Shown piece by piece: positions 1-5,195 of a stretch of 5,195 bases of DNA. Positions within the stretch are counted from its first letter, which is position 1. Each line of letters begins with the position of its first letter. The position numbers and the translations under genes were made by a program. This DNA comes from Bacteroidia bacterium (GTDB lineage Bacteria > Bacteroidota > Bacteroidia > NS11-12g > UBA9320): NCBI GenBank assembly GCA_013042025.1, contig JABDQY010000316.1, positions 1 to 5,195 of the forward strand. The letters are read 5' to 3'. The notes below the pieces were generated by a model. That model was not told the DNA's origin, searched no databases, and was given only the letters and a program-made list of their open reading frames with translations.

Positions 1-1
1 A

Positions 2-2830
2 TACATTGAATCGGTATGGAATTTATTGAAGCGATTGCATGACAAGGGATTCTTATACAAGGGCCATACCATTCAACCTTATTCACCTGCAGCTGGCACT
101 GGTCTTAGTTCACACGAACTAAATCAGCCAGGCACATATAAAGATGTAAAAGACACAACTGTAGTTGCACAATTTAAACTTCCCAATCCTGCTGAATTGG
201 AGTTGGACTTAAACTGGGGAGATACTTTCTGCTTAGCTTGGACCACTACACCTTGGACGTTACCAAGCAACACTGCTTTAGGAATAGGCCCAAAAATTGA
301 TTACAGCATTGTTAAAACATATAACCAATATACGTTTGAAAAAACTACGGTAATTCTGGCAAGTAAGCTTGTTTCAAAATATTTTTCAGCTAAAAATGCT
401 GAGTTGAAACTTGACGAGTACAAAAAAGGTGATAAAGCAATTCCTTTTGAAATTGTTAAAGAATTTAAGGGTTCATTCTTGGTTGGACAAAAGTATGAGC
501 AACTCATGCCATACCAACAACCGGAGGATGGAAAAGCGTTCGAAATAATTGCGGCCAATTTTGTTACAACTGAAGATGGTACAGGAATAGTTCATCTTGC
601 TCCTAGTTTTGGTTCAGATGATTTTATAGCGGCTAAACAAAACGGTATTGGATCGTTAACACTTGTAGATAAACAAGGAAAGTTTATTGAAGGCGTAGGT
701 GAGTTCTCAAATCTTTATGTTAAAAACTATAAGAATGAAGACGAAAGTGCTGAAGGATATATGTCTACCGATGTAAAAATCGCTATTAAGTTAAAAACAG
801 ACAATAAAGCATTTAAAGTTGAGAAGTATGAACACAGCTATCCGCATTGTTGGCGAACCGACAAACCCATTTTATATTATCCATTAGAAAGTTGGTTTGT
901 AAAAACAACCGCAGTTAAGGATAGACTTATTGAGCTGAATAAAACTATCAATTGGAAACCAGCAAGCACTGGTGAAGGACGTTTTGGAAATTGGTTAGAA
1001 AACCTAGTTGACTGGAATTTAAGTAGAAGTAGATATTGGGGTACACCTCTTCCTATTTGGAGAACAGCTGATGGTGAACAAGAAATATGTATTGGTTCAA
1101 TTGCTGATCTTAAAAGCGAAGTAGATAAATCAGTTAAAGCTGGTTTTATGCCATCCAATAGCATAACTGAAGATTTTGATTTACATAGACCATTTATCGA
1201 CGATATTATTCTTGTTTCGGAAGATGGACAACCTATGAATCGAGAAACAGACTTAATTGATGTTTGGTTTGACTCTGGGGCTATGCCTTATGCACAGGTT
1301 CATTACCCTTTTGAGAATAAGGAGTTGGTTGATGATAGAACAAACTATCCTGCAGATTTTATTGCTGAAGGTGTAGATCAAACGCGAGGATGGTTCTTTA
1401 CACTTCACGCCATATCGGTTATGCTAAACGATAGCGTAGCTTATAAAACGGTAATGGCTAATGGATTGGTTCAAGATAAGGCAGGCAATAAGATGTCTAA
1501 GTCGAAGGGAAATACCATTGATCCATTTATGGCTGTAGAGAAGTATGGTGCTGATATTATCCGATGGTATATGCTAAGTAACGCTTCTCCATGGGATAAT
1601 CTCAAATTTGATTTATCAGGTTTAGACGAAACTAAGAGAAAGTTCTTCGGAACGCTACACAATACGTATGGATTTTATGCATTGTATGCCAATATTGATG
1701 GTTTCACCAATACAGAATCTCAGGTTCCTATAGAAAAGAGAGCCGAACTAGATCGTTGGATACTATCCAAGCTAAATTCACTCAGCAAAATGGTAGAAGA
1801 GGAAATGGACAATTATGAACCCACTAGAGCTACTAGAGCAATTCAAAGTTTTGTAATAGATGATTTAAGTAACTGGTTTGTTCGATTGAATAGAAGAAGG
1901 TTTTGGAAAGGTGAGTTATCTATAGACAAAACTGCCGCATACCAAACACTTTATACTTGTTTAGAAACAGTTTGCAAACTCATGTGTAGCTTTAGTCCTT
2001 TTTATGCAGATCAAATGTATCGCGATCTTACGTTCTCAAACGAATCGATACATCTTACTGATTATCCAAAATATGATTCATCTTTAATAGATACCAATTT
2101 GGAAGACCAAATTGAAATATCTCAGCGTATAACTTCTTTAATTTTAAGAATAAGAAAGCTTGAAGGTATTAAAGTAAGGCAACCGTTATCTAAGGTAATT
2201 ATACCAGCACTTAATGACAATTTTGCACAAAACCTAAAAAAGGTTCAAGATGTTATTAAGGCAGAAGTAAATATTAAGGAGATTGAAATTATTGATAAGG
2301 ACTCTAATATCATTAAGAAGTCGGCTAAACCAAACTTTAAAGTTTTAGGACCCAAAGTGGGTGCAGACATGAAAGCTGTAACGCCTTCAATATTTAAGTT
2401 TAACAATGATCAAATATCATCCTTAGAAAAAGGAGAAGGAATAAAGATTGATGCGAATGGAAACTCATATGAAATAACTAGTGAGGATATTGAAATTATT
2501 ACAGCAGACATTCCTGGTTGGCAAATAATGAGCGATTCTAATTACACAGTTGCATTAGACCTTGAAATCTCAGAAGAATTAAAAGAAGAAGGAGTTGCCC
2601 GTGAATTAGTAAATAAAATTCAAAATCTCAGAAAAGATAAAGACTTTGAGGTTACGGATAAAATTAACGTTAAAATAGCTGAACACTCATACACAGATAA
2701 AGCAATAAACACGTTTAATCAATATATTTGCGGGGAAATTCTAGCAAATGAACTATCGATAGTAAATTCTATAAATGATGACATTATTGATATTGATGGA
2801 AATGAGATTAAAATACAACTAACTAAATAA
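2..2830 (+). CDS. ileS: Isoleucyl-tRNA synthetase, 5'-truncated by window edge
   Basis: Cytoplasmic class I aminoacyl-tRNA synthetase that charges tRNA-Ile with isoleucine and edits misactivated valine. The reading frame is open from base 2 and gives 942 residues; the start codon, HIGH motif and perhaps 180-200 residues lie upstream. The TTG at 26 is internal, because the family-like sequence YIESVWNLLKRLHDKG begins before it. Visible landmarks: the editing-domain peptide TTTPWTLPSNTALG (242-283), the second editing motif GTGIVHLAPSFGSDD (578-622), DWNLSRSRYWGTPLPIW near 1010-1060, WFDSGAMPYAQ near 1265, the GVDQTRGWFF region near 1370-1400, and the ATP-binding KMSKS loop (1490-1504). The anticodon-binding helical domain follows (about 1745-2050). 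The C-terminal part has no paired-cysteine zinc finger and resembles the DUF5915-type tail of long, eukaryote-like (type 2) IleRS; that subtype call is inference. The gene ends TAA TAG, 7 bases before the next gene, as first visible member of a tight operon. Confidence 0.97.
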   Translation, partial: YIESVWNLLKRLHDKGFLYKGHTIQPYSPAAGTGLSSHELNQPGTYKDVKDTTVVAQFKLPNPAELELDLNWGDTFCLAWTTTPWTLPSNTALGIGPKIDYSIVKTYNQYTFEKTTVILASKLVSKYFSAKNAELKLDEYKKGDKAIPFEIVKEFKGSFLVGQKYEQLMPYQQPEDGKAFEIIAANFVTTEDGTGIVHLAPSFGSDDFIAAKQNGIGSLTLVDKQGKFIEGVGEFSNLYVKNYKNEDESAEGYMSTDVKIAIKLKTDNKAFKVEKYEHSYPHCWRTDKPILYYPLESWFVKTTAVKDRLIELNKTINWKPASTGEGRFGNWLENLVDWNLSRSRYWGTPLPIWRTADGEQEICIGSIADLKSEVDKSVKAGFMPSNSITEDFDLHRPFIDDIILVSEDGQPMNRETDLIDVWFDSGAMPYAQVHYPFENKELVDDRTNYPADFIAEGVDQTRGWFFTLHAISVMLNDSVAYKTVMANGLVQDKAGNKMSKSKGNTIDPFMAVEKYGADIIRWYMLSNASPWDNLKFDLSGLDETKRKFFGTLHNTYGFYALYANIDGFTNTESQVPIEKRAELDRWILSKLNSLSKMVEEEMDNYEPTRATRAIQSFVIDDLSNWFVRLNRRRFWKGELSIDKTAAYQTLYTCLETVCKLMCSFSPFYADQMYRDLTFSNESIHLTDYPKYDSSLIDTNLEDQIEISQRITSLILRIRKLEGIKVRQPLSKVIIPALNDNFAQNLKKVQDVIKAEVNIKEIEIIDKDSNIIKKSAKPNFKVLGPKVGADMKAVTPSIFKFNNDQISSLEKGEGIKIDANGNSYEITSEDIEIITADIPGWQIMSDSNYTVALDLEISEELKEEGVARELVNKIQNLRKDKDFEVTDKINVKIAEHSYTDKAINTFNQYICGEILANELSIVNSINDDIIDIDGNEIKIQLTK

Positions 2831-2837
2831 TAGAAAA

Positions 2838-3218
2838 ATGGAAGAGACACTAAGATATAGCGACGCTGATTTAGCAGAATTTAAAGAGATAATTTTAAAG
2901 AAATTACAAAGTGCTAAGAGTGAATACACTTACTTACTTAAACAAATATCACATGCAAGTGATAACGGTACAGACGACACTGCAAGTTCATATGTAGCAA
3001 TTGATGATGGTAGTGCGTCACAGCAAAAAGAAAGTGTTAGTGCATTAGCATCACGTCAACAAAAGTTTATCGACAACTTGGAAACTGCATTAGTTCGAAT
3101 AGAAAATAAAACATATGGTATTTGCCGAGTTACAGGAAAACTAATTAGCAAAGAAAGGCTGCGTTCAGTTCCTCACACTACCCAAAGTATTGAAGCTAAG
3201 AAAAATCAATACAGATAG
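2838..3218 (+). CDS. TraR/DksA-family protein with degenerate zinc finger
   Basis: A 126-residue protein with DksA/TraR architecture: an N-terminal helix (about residues 9-38), a polar tip region rich in Asp, Ser and Thr (about 42-60, including NGTDDT), a second helix (about 62-92) and a C-terminal zinc-finger-like module beginning YGICRVTGKLISKERLRSVP. Family members bind in the RNA polymerase secondary channel and, with ppGpp in the case of DksA, adjust transcription; that role here is inference. In the canonical C-x2-C-x17-C-x2-C site only Cys96 remains; the other positions are Thr99, Ser117 and Ala120, so tetrahedral zinc binding by this site is unlikely. The spacing and the Gly, Arg and Pro framework are kept, which suggests the fold persists without metal. 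I recall similar metal-less versions elsewhere in Bacteroidota. The ATG lies 7 bases after ileS with no clear Shine-Dalgarno, and the stop overlaps the lspA start by one base. It should not be equated with dksA itself. Confidence 0.88.
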   Translation: MEETLRYSDADLAEFKEIILKKLQSAKSEYTYLLKQISHASDNGTDDTASSYVAIDDGSASQQKESVSALASRQQKFIDNLETALVRIENKTYGICRVTGKLISKERLRSVPHTTQSIEAKKNQYR

Positions 3219-3220
3219 TG
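3218..3220 (+). promoter_or_regulatory. GTG start overlapping upstream stop (TAGTG)
   Basis: The TAG stop of the TraR/DksA-like gene (3216-3218) shares its last G with the GTG that begins lspA. No purine-rich ribosome binding site is visible in the preceding 20 bases. This geometry is typical of termination-reinitiation, so lspA translation probably depends on translation of the gene before it. The geometry is seen directly; the coupling is inferred. Confidence 0.7.
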
Positions 3221-3934
3221 GGAGACAATACCTTTAACAAAAAAAGGACTGTTTATTTAGTTCTTCTAACGGTTTTAACTGTTTTGGTTTTCGATCAATG
3301 GCTTAAAATCTATATCAAGACCAACATGACACTTGGTCAAAGTGTAACAATCTTCTCAGATTGGTTTGAACTACACTTTACTGAAAATCCAGGTATGGCA
3401 TTTGGCCTAACTCTTGGAGGTAAATGGGGTAAAATTGTCTTAACACTATTTAGAATATTGGCTTCTGGACTTATTGTATACTACATCTCTAGTTTAATTA
3501 AGGAGAAAGCAAAAACAGGATTAATTGTGCTTGTAGGATTAATCCTCGCAGGAGCACTAGGAAACATAATTGATTCATTATTCTATGGAATTGTATTTAG
3601 TGCAAGTTCTTACCATGAGGTTGCTTCAGCTTTCCCGAATGATGGAGGCTATGCTCCTATTTTCATGGGTAAGGTTGTCGATATGTTATACTTCCCTTTA
3701 ATTGACAGCATCTGGCCAACATGGGTTCCTTTTATTGGTGGCGAGCGATTCCAATTCTTTAGACCCGTATTCAATATTGCAGATGCAGCAATAAGCATTG
3801 GAGTATTTTCCATTATAGTGTTTAGAAACACATTATTTCAGACTGATTTAAATTCAGAGTTAGATAAATCAAGCACTGATTCTTTGAATAAAATAGAAGC
3901 TGAAATAACGCAAACAGCACCAAAAGATTTATAA
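3218..3934 (+). CDS. lspA: Lipoprotein signal peptidase (signal peptidase II)
   Basis: Inner-membrane aspartyl protease that removes the signal peptide of prolipoproteins after lipid attachment to the lipobox cysteine. The 238-residue product has four hydrophobic segments (about 12-30, 73-93, 100-118, 188-205). Family motifs are in order: FDQWLK (Asp26), FTENPGMAFG (Asn57), GALGNIIDS (Asn116, Asp119), KVVDML with the first catalytic Asp155, and FNIADAAISIG with the second catalytic Asp189. It is longer than the roughly 160-170 residues usual in Proteobacteria: 35 residues separate Asp119 from Asp155 (8 in E. coli LspA as I recall it) and 33 separate the catalytic pair (17 in E. coli). A hydrophilic tail of about 33 residues follows the last segment. 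The start is GTG in a TAGTG stop/start overlap; an in-frame stop at 3197-3199 and no other ATG, GTG or TTG before it make this the best start, and the overlap suggests translational coupling. The ileS–lspA neighbourhood is widely conserved in bacteria. Confidence 0.96.
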   Translation: MGDNTFNKKRTVYLVLLTVLTVLVFDQWLKIYIKTNMTLGQSVTIFSDWFELHFTENPGMAFGLTLGGKWGKIVLTLFRILASGLIVYYISSLIKEKAKTGLIVLVGLILAGALGNIIDSLFYGIVFSASSYHEVASAFPNDGGYAPIFMGKVVDMLYFPLIDSIWPTWVPFIGGERFQFFRPVFNIADAAISIGVFSIIVFRNTLFQTDLNSELDKSSTDSLNKIEAEITQTAPKDL

Positions 3935-3957
3935 TATTTTTTTTAAAATCTTTTTTT
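3922..3957 (+). terminator. Weak terminator-like stem at the end of lspA
   Basis: AAAAGATTT (3922-3930), overlapping the last lspA codons, can pair with AAATCTTTT (3946-3954) across a 15-base A/T-rich loop, and a run of seven T (3951-3957) overlaps and follows the 3' arm. The stem has nine pairs but only one G-C pair, so it is at best a leaky intrinsic terminator. Some operon read-through into the next gene is possible. Confidence 0.3.
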
Positions 3958-3973
3958 GTGACCTTTGCACTTT
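3951..3973 (+). promoter_or_regulatory. Probable Bacteroidota-type promoter for the repeat protein
   Basis: GACCTTTG (3960-3967) matches the Bacteroidota -7 consensus TAnnTTTG at all but its first base and is followed by CA. The upstream region is strongly A/T-rich with long T tracts, but no clear TTG -33 element lies 17-20 bases before it, so the match is partial. If correct, transcription would start near 3972-3975, giving a 5' untranslated leader of about 65 bases. This is a pattern match and has not been mapped. Confidence 0.5.
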
Positions 3974-3992
3974 AGTTCGTCAAACGAATTAG
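3972..3992 (+). promoter_or_regulatory. 5' leader hairpin ahead of the repeat protein
   Basis: TTAGTTCGT (3972-3980) pairs with ACGAATTAG (3984-3992) across a three-base CAA loop, forming nine pairs of which two are G-U. It sits at the start predicted by the TTTG promoter, so the mRNA would begin with or just before this stem. 5'-terminal stems stabilise some abundant bacterial envelope mRNAs, such as E. coli ompA; that role here is inference. The rest of the leader (3993-4038) is almost all A and T, apparently unstructured, with no Shine-Dalgarno. Confidence 0.45.
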
Positions 3993-4038
3993 AAACATAT
4001 TAATAAATAATAAGTAATTAAATCAAAAAAAATCAAGT

Positions 4039-4098
4039 ATGAAAAAACTGTCACTATCATTAGTTTTCTTTTTCTCATTTGCTGTAATGTCATTTGCA
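4039..4098 (+). other. Signal peptide region
   Basis: This region encodes residues 1-20: a Lys-Lys N-region, a hydrophobic core rich in Leu, Val and Phe, and a C-region ending Ser-Phe-Ala before Gln-Asp-Gly. Cleavage after Ala20 fits a signal peptidase I site, and Gln at +1 is common in secreted Bacteroidota proteins. There is no cysteine near the cleavage point. Confidence 0.85.
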
Positions 4099-5124
4099 CA
4101 AGATGGACTTCCAACAAATGCTGAGCCAGGTAAATGTTATGCAAAATGCTACATTCCAGATCAATGGAAAACAGAATCTGAATCCGTTCTTGCTAAAGAA
4201 GCAAGTAAAAAAATTACTGTAATTCCTGCTAAATACAAAACAATAACAGAATCAGTTCTTAAAAAAGAAGCTGGAACATCTGTTCGTGTTATTCCTGCTA
4301 AGTATGAAACAAGAACTGAAAAAGTACTTGTAAAGGAAGAAAGTAAAAAAATAATCGTTGTTTCTCCTGCTAAGTATGAAACAAGAACTGAGACTATTCA
4401 AGTGAAAGCTCCTTCAACAAGAATTGAGACTATTCCTGCGAAGTATGAAACAAAAACTGAAACTATTCAGGTAGAAGACGCAACTACAAAATGGGTTAAG
4501 CAAAAAGACGCTATGTGTCAAGCAGCTAATTCTGAAGATTGTATGGTATGGTGTTTAGTAGAAGTTCCTGCACAATTTAAAACTATTACTAAAAGAGTGT
4601 TAGTTTCTCCTGCAACTACTAGAGAAATAAACATTCCAGGTGCTAATAAAACAATTACTAAAAGAGTAATGGTTTCTCCTCCAGTAACAAGAGAGGAAAC
4701 TATTCCTGCTGTATACAAAACAATTACAAAAACGGTAATGGTTTCTCCTCCAAAAACTGAAGAAACTTCTATTCCTGCACAATTTCAAACTGTAACGAAA
4801 ACAGTTGTTGACGTTCCAGCTTCTACTTCTGAAACTGATATTCCAGCTACCTTCAAAACTGTTACTAAAAGAGTTCTAGTTAAAGCAGGTGGTTTTTCTG
4901 AGTACAGAGAAGTTGTTTGTTCTAAGAACGTAACAAACCAATTGGTAAGACAAGTACAAAGAGCTTTATTAGCTAAAGGATACTCTGTTGGACCATTTGG
5001 AGTTGATAATGTATTAGGTAAAGACACAAGAGCTGCTCTTATCAAATACCAAAAAGACAACGGTTTACCAGTAGGTAACTTAAATGTTGAGACATTGAAG
5101 CATTTAAAAATTGCTGGTTACTAA
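4039..5124 (+). CDS. Secreted 23-residue-repeat protein with peptidoglycan-binding domain
   Basis: A 361-residue exported protein of no established function. Residues 1-20 form a Sec signal peptide (MKK, a hydrophobic core, then SFA before QDG), probably cut by signal peptidase I. There is no lipobox, so it is not a substrate of the neighbouring LspA. A cysteine pair (Cys33, Cys37 in GKCYAKC) precedes ten units of a roughly 23-residue repeat, pattern [IV]PAxYKTxTxxVxVxxxxxxxx. Five units span 39-155, then a linker with Cys160, Cys168 and Cys172, then five more from 176 to about 290. The alternating Thr/Lys/Val pattern suggests short beta strands. The block ends GGFSEYREVVC (Cys294), and residues about 299-357 resemble a PG_binding_1 domain (VRQVQRALLAKGY, LGKDTRAALIKYQKDNGLP). 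It is probably periplasmic and wall-attached. Its own promoter and strong terminator suggest a single-gene transcript. Arginine is AGA at 12 of 13 sites, consistent with high expression. A structural or envelope-spacing role is inference. Confidence 0.85.
   Translation: MKKLSLSLVFFFSFAVMSFAQDGLPTNAEPGKCYAKCYIPDQWKTESESVLAKEASKKITVIPAKYKTITESVLKKEAGTSVRVIPAKYETRTEKVLVKEESKKIIVVSPAKYETRTETIQVKAPSTRIETIPAKYETKTETIQVEDATTKWVKQKDAMCQAANSEDCMVWCLVEVPAQFKTITKRVLVSPATTREINIPGANKTITKRVMVSPPVTREETIPAVYKTITKTVMVSPPKTEETSIPAQFQTVTKTVVDVPASTSETDIPATFKTVTKRVLVKAGGFSEYREVVCSKNVTNQLVRQVQRALLAKGYSVGPFGVDNVLGKDTRAALIKYQKDNGLPVGNLNVETLKHLKIAGY
4153..4503 (+). repeat. Repeat block A, five ~69-base units
   Basis: The five units start at residues 39, 62, 85, 109 and 132; three are 23 residues long, the third is 24, and the fifth runs into the cysteine linker. 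Four open with PAKY followed by K/E-T; the first is divergent (IPDQWKT). At DNA level 27 bases at 4293-4319 recur exactly at 4365-4391, spacing 72. This is a coding tandem repeat; such near-identity could allow unit gain or loss. Confidence 0.9.
4492..4563 (+). other. Cysteine-containing linker between repeat blocks
   Basis: Residues 152-175 break the repeat period between the two blocks. The segment has two Trp (152, 171) and three Cys (160, 168, 172), including the stretch SEDCMVWCLVEVPA. With Cys33/Cys37 before block A and Cys294 after block B, the mature protein has six cysteines, all outside repeat units, so disulfides at block boundaries are possible. That is inference from position only. 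Confidence 0.7.
4564..4908 (+). repeat. Repeat block B, five 69-base units
   Basis: The units start at residues 176, 199, 222, 245 and 268, a strict 23-residue period. Typical content is PAxFKTITKRVLVSPxxTRE, with Ser-Pro-Pro or Ser-Pro-Ala in the middle where block A has Lys-Glu. The second unit opens PGANKT, lacking the aromatic residue. An 18-base stretch at 4666-4683 recurs exactly at 4735-4752, spacing 69. The last unit leads into the GGFSEYREVVC segment. Confidence 0.9.
4933..5109 (+). other. Peptidoglycan-binding-like domain (PG_binding_1 type)
   Basis: Residues about 299-357 have the three-helix pattern of this family: a first helix with VRQVQRALLAKGY, a G-x-[FD]G turn (GPFGVDNVLG), a second helix with DTRAALIKYQKDNGLP, and a short last helix (VETLKHLKI). 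The usual family wording D-G-x-x-G is varied here as GVDNVLG. The family commonly binds cell-wall peptidoglycan, so this is the likely anchor of the protein. Confidence 0.82.
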
Positions 5125-5146
5125 ATAAAACATTTATAATGTTGAT

Positions 5147-5176
5147 AAAAAGGATGTGCGTTGCACATCCTTTTTT
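5147..5176 (+). terminator. Strong intrinsic terminator after the repeat protein
   Basis: AAAAAGGATGTGC (5147-5159) pairs perfectly over 13 bases with GCACATCCTTTTT (5163-5175) across a GTT loop, and six T (5171-5176) lie at the 3' side. It sits 22 bases after the stop codon. The A run on the 5' arm means it could also act on the opposite strand. The remaining bases to 5195 hold no recognisable feature. Confidence 0.93.
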
Positions 5177-5195
5177 CGTTTATATGCAGTATGGT

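Noticed and set aside
26..28. TTG as the start codon of the ileS reading frame
   Set aside because: The frame is open from base 2 and the residues before the TTG fit the IleRS family; the gene simply begins outside the window.
301..1662. Minus-strand open frames inside ileS
   Set aside because: They lie wholly within a conserved plus-strand gene and encode no recognisable domain.
3649..3831. 60-codon minus-strand frame inside lspA
   Set aside because: It is antisense to the catalytic region of lspA and has no independent support.
4039..4160. Lipoprotein processed by the adjacent LspA
   Set aside because: The first cysteine is residue 33, thirteen residues beyond the likely cleavage site and not in a lipobox (the sequence around it is PGKCYAKC).
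4153..4908. CRISPR-like or non-coding tandem array
   Set aside because: The period is 69-72 bases, always a multiple of three, similarity is strongest at protein level, and there are no unique spacers; it is a coding repeat.
4518..5060. Overlapping minus-strand open frames of 62-91 codons under the repeat protein
   Set aside because: They are antisense shadows of the repetitive coding sequence, with no family resemblance, promoter or start context of their own.
5177..5195. Possible start of a further gene at the right edge
   Set aside because: Only 19 bases remain after the terminator; the ATGCAG and ATGG within them are too short to judge.

Overview
The window looks like a chromosomal piece of a low-GC member of the Bacteroidota, probably Flavobacteriales-like. 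The evidence is the gene order ileS – TraR/DksA-like gene – lspA, the Bacteroidota-style long LspA, the absence of clear Shine-Dalgarno sequences before any start, a TTTG-type promoter before the last gene, and strongly A/T-rich spacers. All genes are on the + strand. The assignment rests on sequence character and remembered family traits, not on a search.

Layout: (1) positions 2-2830 hold the 3' four-fifths or so of ileS, isoleucyl-tRNA synthetase; its start and HIGH motif lie before the window. (2) After 7 bases comes a small TraR/DksA-family protein (2838-3218) whose zinc-finger site keeps only one of four cysteines. (3) Its stop codon shares one base with the GTG start of lspA (3218-3934), lipoprotein signal peptidase, which carries two insertions compared with the E. 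coli enzyme. These three genes are packed as one operon joining tRNA charging, a possible RNA-polymerase-associated regulator and lipoprotein maturation. (4) A 104-base spacer (3935-4038) holds a weak terminator-like stem, a probable Bacteroidota promoter and a 9-bp hairpin near the predicted mRNA 5' end. (5) Positions 4039-5124 encode a secreted protein with ten units of a ~23-residue repeat in two blocks of five, cysteine-containing boundaries and a C-terminal peptidoglycan-binding domain. A strong intrinsic terminator (5147-5176) follows, and the last 19 bases hold nothing recognisable.

Most of the window is ordinary housekeeping DNA. The part most worth following up is the repeat protein: an apparently strongly expressed, periplasmic, repeat-built protein with a wall anchor and no established function. 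The second is the DksA-like protein with a dismantled zinc site. I see no mobile element, CRISPR array, RNA gene or defence system.
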